Source: Deltaproteobacteria bacterium
GTDB taxonomy: Bacteria; Desulfobacterota; Desulfobaccia; Desulfobaccales; 0-14-0-80-60-11
Assembly (NCBI GenBank): GCA_019308625.1
Contig: JAFDHU010000101.1
Location: 1-11,109, forward strand
Length of the DNA stretch: 11,109 bases
Reading direction: 5' to 3'
A program made the translations under genes and the position numbers. Shown here piece by piece: positions 6,316 through 11,109 of the stretch. The notes beneath the pieces were generated by a model, which saw only the letters and a list, made by a program, of their open reading frames with translations, was not told the DNA's origin and did no database searches. How positions within the stretch are numbered: position 1 is the stretch's first letter; each line of letters opens with the position of its first letter.

Positions 6316-7505
6316 TGGCTCCAAAAACTGCGGCTGCCCGACGATTGGGCATGGAAGTCTCCATCGCGGTGAGCCACGCGGTCAAACTAGCCCGGGCTGA
6401 GACCATCGCCGCCTATCCCATCACCCCCCAGACCCACATCGTGGAGTATCTTTCCACCCTGGTGGCCAACGGGGAGTTGGATGCCGAGTTCATCAATGTG
6501 GAGTCGGAACATTCGGCCATCAGCACCTGCATCGGCATGTCCGCCGCCGGAGCCCGCACTTACACCGCCACCAGTTCCCAGGGCCTGGCCCTGATGAACG
6601 AAATTCTCTACATCGCCAGCGCCATGCGGTTCCCCATCGTCATGACTGTGGCCAATCGGGCGCTGTCCGCCCCCCTGTCCATCTGGAACGACCATAGCGA
6701 CATCATGGGGGCCCGGGACATCGGCTGGATTCAGATGTTTGTGGAAAATGGCCAGGAGGCCTTTGACCACACCATTATGGCCTTCCGAATTGCTGAAAAC
6801 CACGAAGTGCTTCTGCCCGTGATCGTCAACCTGGACGGCTTCATTCTTTCCCACGTGGTGGAAGCCCTGGAGATGGTGGACCAGGACACAGTGGATCAGT
6901 TCCTGCCGCCGTATGTGCCCCGGCACCGGCTGGACCCCAATCAGCCGGTGACCATGGGGGCCTTCGCCCTGCCGGAAATCTACCCTGAAGTCAAGATGAG
7001 CCACCAGATGGCCTTGGCCGGATCCTACCACCACATTCTTCAGGTTTGGGAGGAATGGGCCGAAATCACCGGCCGGCGGTACCGCCCGCTGGAAACCTAC
7101 CGAAGCGAGGGGGCCAAAATTCTGTTGTTGACCATGGGGTCCCTGTCGGAGGTGGCCGAGATTGCGGTGGATGAGCTCAGGGAGCAGGGCGAGCCGGTAG
7201 GCCTGCTCAAGCTGCGGCTGTGGCGGCCCTTCCCTGTTGAGGACCTGCGGCGGGCGGTGGCCGGGGCCGAACTGCTCATCATCTGCGACCGGGCCCTGTC
7301 CCTGGGGGGTGTGGGCGGCCCGGTGATGTCGGAAGTGCGCAGCGTCCTGTATCCCCTGGCCTCCCGCCCAGCCACGGTAGGCTATATCATCGGCCTGGGC
7401 GGGCGGGATGTAAACCCCGCCGCCTTCAAGGACATGGTGGCCCGGGCTCGGGAGGAGGCCCGCCGACCCACCGCGGAATTTCACCTCTATGGAGTGAGAG
7501 GCTGA
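6315..7505 (+). CDS. porA: Pyruvate:ferredoxin oxidoreductase, alpha subunit
   Basis: A 396-residue subunit containing the domain I/II equivalents of pyruvate:ferredoxin oxidoreductase. The N-terminal domain (about 1-230) has AAYPITPQTHIVEYL and VESEHSAIS, conserved segments that bind substrate and the thiamine pyrophosphate pyrimidine ring; the Glu of VESEHS is the expected cofactor-activating Glu. SSQGLALMNEILYIASAMRFP follows, characteristic of the family. The second domain (about 260-390) has MGSLSEVAEIAVDELREQG and ends in IGLGGRDV, as in pyruvate-type alpha subunits. It has no cysteine cluster, as expected. I place the start at 6315, overlapping the porD stop as TAATG. Its own stop overlaps porB by one base (TGATG). 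The alpha and beta subunits together form the active site. Confidence 0.94.
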   Translation: MAPKTAAARRLGMEVSIAVSHAVKLARAETIAAYPITPQTHIVEYLSTLVANGELDAEFINVESEHSAISTCIGMSAAGARTYTATSSQGLALMNEILYIASAMRFPIVMTVANRALSAPLSIWNDHSDIMGARDIGWIQMFVENGQEAFDHTIMAFRIAENHEVLLPVIVNLDGFILSHVVEALEMVDQDTVDQFLPPYVPRHRLDPNQPVTMGAFALPEIYPEVKMSHQMALAGSYHHILQVWEEWAEITGRRYRPLETYRSEGAKILLLTMGSLSEVAEIAVDELREQGEPVGLLKLRLWRPFPVEDLRRAVAGAELLIICDRALSLGGVGGPVMSEVRSVLYPLASRPATVGYIIGLGGRDVNPAAFKDMVARAREEARRPTAEFHLYGVRG

Positions 7506-8512
7506 TGGAAAAATTCGGTTATGCCCAAAGCCAGAAATATGACACCTATGCCGCCCGGCTGCTGCCCCGGGAGGAGTTTTTCACTCCCGGGCACCGGGCC
7601 TGCCAAGGTTGCGGCGAAGCCTTGGCGGTGCGCTGGGTCTGTAAGGCCATCGGCAAAGACGCCATCATCGCCCACGCCACCGGCTGCATGGAAATCGTAT
7701 CCTCCGGGCTACCCCAGACCTCCTGGATGCATCCCTGGATTCACGTGGCCTTTGAAAACACCGCGGCGGTGGCCTCTGGCATTGAGACCGCCCTGAAAGT
7801 TTTAGAGCGCAAAGGCAAGCTGCGGGGTCCCCGGCCCAAGGTGGTGGCTATGGGCGGCGACGGTGGCACCAGCGACATCGGCCTTCAGGCCCTGTCCGGT
7901 GCCATGGAGCGGGGGCATGACTTCACCTATATCTGCTGGGACAACGAAGCCTACATGAACACCGGCATCCAGCGTTCCAGCTCCACGCCCTACGGCGCCA
8001 TGACCACCACCTCACCGCCGGGAAAATTGAGCATCGGCCAGCGCACCTGGAAGAAAAACATGGTGCACATCGCGGTGGCCCACGGCATCCCCTATGTGGC
8101 CACGGCCTCACCCAGCTATGTCTTTGACCTGTACTTCAAGGTGCGCAAGGCCCTGGAGACCCCCGGGCCGGCTTACATCCATGTGCTCAGCGTCTGCCCC
8201 ACGGGTTGGCGCTCGCCTACGGACATGAGCGTGCGTCTGGGACGGCTGGCAGTGGAAACCGGCGTCTTCCCCCTTTATGAAGTGGTCCACGGCCGCTACC
8301 GGCTGACGGTGGAGGTGCCCAAGCTGCGGCACGTGCGGGACTACCTCCGCCTCCAGGGCCGCTTCCGGCACCTGCGGGACGCCGATATTGAACTGATCCA
8401 GCGCCACACCAGGGCGGAGTATGAACTGCTCCTGGAAAAATGCCAAGCCCCTTTTCCGGAATTCCCTTCCATGGCTTCCTCCGAGGAGCCGGAGCTTGAG
8501 GCAGGTGGATGA
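7505..8512 (+). CDS. porB: Pyruvate:ferredoxin oxidoreductase, beta subunit (TPP and [4Fe-4S])
   Basis: A 335-residue thiamine-pyrophosphate-binding subunit, close to the usual length. Four conserved Cys that should hold the proximal [4Fe-4S] cluster are C33, C36 (CQGC), C61 (HATGCMEI) and C231 (SVCPTGW). The TPP diphosphate/magnesium motif begins with GDGGT (118-122) and ends near DNEAYMNTG (146-154). NTGIQRSSSTPYGA just after matches pyruvate-specific beta subunits better than 2-oxoglutarate or branched-chain versions; this is my main reason for calling pyruvate. It overlaps the next gene as ATGA, so the NuoE-like protein is probably translationally coupled to the oxidoreductase. The acidic C-terminal tail (EEPELEAGG) is unremarkable. 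Confidence 0.94.
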   Translation: MEKFGYAQSQKYDTYAARLLPREEFFTPGHRACQGCGEALAVRWVCKAIGKDAIIAHATGCMEIVSSGLPQTSWMHPWIHVAFENTAAVASGIETALKVLERKGKLRGPRPKVVAMGGDGGTSDIGLQALSGAMERGHDFTYICWDNEAYMNTGIQRSSSTPYGAMTTTSPPGKLSIGQRTWKKNMVHIAVAHGIPYVATASPSYVFDLYFKVRKALETPGPAYIHVLSVCPTGWRSPTDMSVRLGRLAVETGVFPLYEVVHGRYRLTVEVPKLRHVRDYLRLQGRFRHLRDADIELIQRHTRAEYELLLEKCQAPFPEFPSMASSEEPELEAGG

Positions 8513-8985
8513 TGGACGCAGCCCGGCTTGAGACCATAATCTCCCGCTACGACGGCGAACCCTACGACCTGATTCCCATTCTGCAGGATATTCAGGACAG
8601 CTACGGCTTTCTTCCCAAGGAGGAGGTCAAGGCGGTGGCCCGGCGCCTTAAAGTGCCCCTCACCCAGGTTTACAGCGTGGCCACCTTTTACAAGATGTTC
8701 ACCCTGGTGCCCAAGGGCCGGCATCAAATCCGGGTGTGCCTGGGGACCACCTGCCATCTGAAAGGCGGCCAGCGCTTGGCGGACTCGCTGTCCAGCCGCC
8801 TGGGGGTGAAGGTGGGCCACACCACCGCCGACGGTCAGTTCTCGCTGGAGACCGTAGGCTGCCTGGGCTCCTGTGCCCAGGCACCGGTCATGATGATTGA
8901 TGACCATTATTTCGGCCGGGTGACCGTGGACAAGGTGCCCAAGCTGCTGAAACCTTTTCAGCAAGCCGCGGACAGCACCCCATGA
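8509..8985 (+). CDS. nuoE: NuoE/HydC-like [2Fe-2S] thioredoxin-fold subunit
   Basis: A 158-residue member of the complex I 24-kDa family. A helical N-terminal region (1-65, with GFLPKEEVKAVARRL) precedes a thioredoxin-like [2Fe-2S] domain. The cluster ligands are C77 and C82 (CLGTTC), and C118 and C122 (CLGSC): CX4C, 35 residues, CX3C, exactly the family pattern. These proteins partner NuoF-type flavoproteins in complex I, in NAD(P)-linked and electron-bifurcating [FeFe] hydrogenases (HydC, HndA) and in NAD-linked formate dehydrogenases. ATG at 8509 overlaps the porB stop as ATGA; a second ATG at 8512 is an equal candidate. No other complex I genes are in view, so a soluble complex with the next gene is more likely than respiratory complex I. 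Confidence 0.93.
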   Translation: MMDAARLETIISRYDGEPYDLIPILQDIQDSYGFLPKEEVKAVARRLKVPLTQVYSVATFYKMFTLVPKGRHQIRVCLGTTCHLKGGQRLADSLSSRLGVKVGHTTADGQFSLETVGCLGSCAQAPVMMIDDHYFGRVTVDKVPKLLKPFQQAADSTP

Positions 8986-9020
8986 GCAGACCGGAAACCA
9001 AGCCGCCCACGGCCGGCTGA
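8982..9020 (+). other. 12-codon open frame in phase with the NuoF-like gene, ended by TGA
   Basis: An ATG overlaps the NuoE-like stop as ATGA, the same junction style used twice upstream. It reads MSRPETKPPTAG and then meets TGA at 9018-9020, which is in frame with the NuoF-like ATG 18 bases on. It may be a relic of a longer N-terminus, a short coupling peptide, or chance. No good ribosome binding site was seen for it apart from coupling. Confidence 0.25.
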
Positions 9021-9035
9021 CCTGGAGACTTCACC

Positions 9036-10889
9036 ATGCCCCGATTTGCAACGGTTGACCAACTGAGACAATATCGCCGCCAGCTTGCCGCCGGATACGA
9101 CCCCCAGCAGCTCCAGGTGCTGGTGTGCGCCGGCCCGGGCTGCCTGCCTCTGGGAAGTTTGGAGGTGGCCGCGGCCTTCCGGACAGCCTGCGCCGAAAAA
9201 GGCCTAAACGAGAGGGTGATCCTCAAGACTTCCGGCTGCCAGGGTCTATGCGCCAAAGGGGTACGGGTCCTTATCCGACCCCAAGAAATTTCCTATGAGC
9301 AGGTCACCGTGGAGGACGTGCCGGAAATCGTGGCCACTACCCTGGTGAACGGCGGCATCGTTGACCGGCTGGTCCACCAGGACCCCCTCTCCCAAGCCAA
9401 GTGCATCCACAAGTGGGAGATTCCTTTTTACCAGCATCAGCACCTCATGGTCCTGCGCCATCTGGACCTCCTGGACCCCGAGAGTCTGGACGATTACCTG
9501 CGGCTGGGGGGGTATCTAAGCCTGGAAAAAGTCCTCTTGGGGATGACCCCGGAGGAGGTCATTGACCTAGTGGAGCGCTCCGGACTCAGGGGCCGGGGGG
9601 GCGCCGGCTTCCCCACCGGTCGGAAATGGCGCCTCTGCCGGGAAGTCCCGGGCGAGGTGAAATTCATCATCTGCAACGGCGACGAAGGCGACCCCGGAGC
9701 CTTCATGGACCGGGCGGTGATGGAGGGCGATCCCCATGCCGTTCTGGAGGGCATGATCGTCGGGGCTTACGCCATCGGCGCCCGCCGGGGCTACATTTAT
9801 GTGCGCCATGAATACCCTCTGGCGGTGAAGCGCCTGCAACTGGCCATTGACCAGGCCCGGGAGGCCGGTTTTCTGGGGCAAGACATCCTGGGCTCTGGAT
9901 TTGACTTTGACCTCCGGATTGCCAGGGGCTCCGGCGCTTTTGTGTGTGGTGAGGAGACGGCCCTCATGGCCTCCATCGAGGGGCTCATCGGCGAACCTAT
10001 CCCCCGGCCGCCTTATCCGGCTCAGTCCGGCCTGTTCGGGCAGCCCACGGTAATCAACAACGTGGAAACCTGGGCCAATGTGCCGGAAATCATCAACCGG
10101 GGGGCGGAGTGGTACGCCTCCCTGGGCACAGAAAGGAGCAAAGGCACCAAGGTCTTCTCCCTGGTGGGCGCGGTGAACCATACCGGGCTGGTGGAGGTGC
10201 CCATGGGCACCACCCTGCGCCAGATCATTTTTGATCTGGGGGGCGGCATCCCCGGTGGCAAAGAATTCAAGGCGGTGCAAACCGGCGGACCCTCCGGGGG
10301 CTGCATCCCCAAGCAATTCCTGGATTTGCCAGTGGACTACGACAGCCTCCAGGAAGTGGGCTCCATCATGGGCTCCGGGGGCATGATCGTCATGGATGAG
10401 ACCAGTTGCATGGTGGACGTGGCCCGCTACTTCATCGGCTTTCTGTATGAGGAATCCTGCGGCAAGTGCACCCCCTGCCGGGAGGGCCTGCGCCAGTTGG
10501 TGCACCTTTACGAGGATATCATCCACGGCCGGGCTGAGGAAGGACACCTGGCCCTCATGGAAGAGCTGTGCGCGGTGATGCGCTCCGCCTCCATCTGCGG
10601 CTTGGGCCAAAGCGCGGTCAACCCGGTGCTCACCACCCTGAAGTATTTCCGGGAGGAATACGAAGCCCATATCCGGGACAAAAAGTGCCCGGCCCTGGTG
10701 TGCCGGCCGCTGCTGAAATACACCATTGATCCGGAGGCCTGTACCGGCTGCCTGGCCTGTGTGCGGGAATGCCCGGTGGGGGCCATCTCCGGCCGCAAGA
10801 AGGAGCCCCAGGAAATTGACCAGGAACTGTGCGTCAAATGCGGCCTGTGCTACGAGGTCTGCCAGTTTGACGCGGTGAGAAGGGAATAA
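9036..10889 (+). CDS. nuoF: NuoF/HydB-like NAD(P)H-binding flavoprotein with extra Fe-S domains
   Basis: A 617-residue multidomain subunit that should exchange electrons between NAD(P)H, FMN and Fe-S clusters. Domains in order: an N-terminal thioredoxin-like [2Fe-2S] domain with C31, C36, C68, C72 (CX4C, CX3C); a complex I 51-kDa core with the glycine-rich GRGGAGFPTGRKW (186-198) and CNGDEGDPGAF (213-223), the FMN/NADH site; a SLBB-type region; the [4Fe-4S] site C475, C478, C481, C521; and a C-terminal 2x[4Fe-4S] ferredoxin domain (C569, C572, C575, C579; C599, C602, C605, C609). This layout is that of HydB/HndC or formate dehydrogenase beta subunits, not plain NuoF of about 430 residues. The ATG at 9036 has GGAG 8 bases upstream. 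It lies 50 bases after the NuoE-like gene. Whether it bifurcates electrons cannot be told from sequence alone. Confidence 0.93.
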   Translation: MPRFATVDQLRQYRRQLAAGYDPQQLQVLVCAGPGCLPLGSLEVAAAFRTACAEKGLNERVILKTSGCQGLCAKGVRVLIRPQEISYEQVTVEDVPEIVATTLVNGGIVDRLVHQDPLSQAKCIHKWEIPFYQHQHLMVLRHLDLLDPESLDDYLRLGGYLSLEKVLLGMTPEEVIDLVERSGLRGRGGAGFPTGRKWRLCREVPGEVKFIICNGDEGDPGAFMDRAVMEGDPHAVLEGMIVGAYAIGARRGYIYVRHEYPLAVKRLQLAIDQAREAGFLGQDILGSGFDFDLRIARGSGAFVCGEETALMASIEGLIGEPIPRPPYPAQSGLFGQPTVINNVETWANVPEIINRGAEWYASLGTERSKGTKVFSLVGAVNHTGLVEVPMGTTLRQIIFDLGGGIPGGKEFKAVQTGGPSGGCIPKQFLDLPVDYDSLQEVGSIMGSGGMIVMDETSCMVDVARYFIGFLYEESCGKCTPCREGLRQLVHLYEDIIHGRAEEGHLALMEELCAVMRSASICGLGQSAVNPVLTTLKYFREEYEAHIRDKKCPALVCRPLLKYTIDPEACTGCLACVRECPVGAISGRKKEPQEIDQELCVKCGLCYEVCQFDAVRRE

Positions 10890-10894
10890 GCGTC

Positions 10895-11109
10895 ATGCCT
10901 GCCAAAAAACTTGCTGACCAGGTCCGTCCCCCTGCCGACGAACAGGTGGAGATTTATCTCAATGGGGCGCCGGTAAAGGTGCCGGCGGATTACTCCGTAC
11001 TGCAGGCTGCCCGGAGCCGCGGTCTGGATATCCCTACTCTCTGCTACCATCCGGACCTGCCCTCGGAAGGCCATTGCCGGCTGTGCCTGGTGGAAATCGG
11101 CGCGCCGCC
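10895..11109 (+). CDS. N-terminal [2Fe-2S] domain of a NuoG/HydA/FdhA-like subunit, partial
   Basis: Only the first 71 codons are present; the rest is beyond the window. Residues 18-68 form a plant-type [2Fe-2S] ferredoxin fold: EIYLNGAPVKVPADYSVLQAA, then IPTLCYHPDL and CRLCLVEI with C50, C61 and C64 (CX10CX2C); the fourth Cys would follow. This domain opens three families found beside NuoE/NuoF-like genes: [FeFe] hydrogenase (HydA/HndD), NAD-linked formate dehydrogenase alpha subunit, and NuoG or short NuoG-like proteins. The visible part cannot separate them. ATG at 10895 is 5 bases after the previous stop, with GGGA about 9 bases upstream. Residues 1-17 are a poorly conserved basic/acidic lead without signal-peptide character. 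Confidence 0.85.
   Translation, partial: MPAKKLADQVRPPADEQVEIYLNGAPVKVPADYSVLQAARSRGLDIPTLCYHPDLPSEGHCRLCLVEIGAP

Noticed and set aside
6387..7484. 365-codon minus-strand open frame opposite porA, and the 367-codon one at 9567-10670 opposite the NuoF-like gene
   Set aside because: Both are antisense shadows of well-supported Fe-S/oxidoreductase genes and lack motifs of their own.
8509..11109. Start of a respiratory complex I (nuo) operon
   Set aside because: nuoA-D do not precede it, the NuoF-like protein has a C-terminal 2x[4Fe-4S] domain and an N-terminal [2Fe-2S] domain typical of soluble HydB/HndC/Fdh-type subunits, and it is joined to por genes.

Overview
The window is a GC-rich stretch, apparently chromosomal, from a strictly anaerobic Gram-negative bacterium. 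A Desulfobacterota-type organism (sulfate reducer or syntroph) is my best inference. It rests on a ferredoxin-dependent pyruvate oxidoreductase, NuoE/NuoF-like NADH modules, a benzoate-CoA-ligase-like enzyme and a heptosyltransferase-type glycosyltransferase. No rRNA, tRNA, CRISPR array or mobile element was seen.

Left end, minus strand (1-1820): two glycosyltransferase genes in one direction. A complete GT4 enzyme (645-1820, GTG start) is followed 36 bases later by a GT9 heptosyltransferase-family gene (608 down to base 1, running off the window). They probably belong to a lipopolysaccharide or other surface-glycan locus. A promoter with a perfect TATAAT -10 lies upstream at 1877-1905.

Middle, plus strand: a divergent intergenic region (1821-2072) carries a TTGACA-type promoter for a single acyl-CoA ligase (2073-3752). 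That gene ends at a TTCG-capped hairpin and an intrinsic terminator (3763-3834). The purA promoter overlaps the terminator T-run and contains a perfect 10-bp direct repeat. purA (adenylosuccinate synthetase, 3892-5184) starts at TTG.

Right half, plus strand: a promoter overlapping the purA stop codon gives a predicted leader of about 260 nt with competing long-range stems. A tight operon follows: porG, porD, porA, porB (a four-subunit pyruvate:ferredoxin oxidoreductase), then a NuoE-like [2Fe-2S] protein, a NuoF-like flavoprotein with extra Fe-S domains, and the first 71 codons of a protein starting with a NuoG/HydA/FdhA-type [2Fe-2S] domain. The first four junctions overlap by 1-4 bases.

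The arrangement suggests that low-potential electrons from pyruvate oxidation are passed to NAD(P) through the NuoE/NuoF module, or run in reverse for pyruvate synthesis. The terminal acceptor is set by the truncated last gene, which could be an [FeFe] hydrogenase, a formate dehydrogenase or a NuoG-like subunit. This coupling is the most interesting hypothesis in the window. The structured leader is second.
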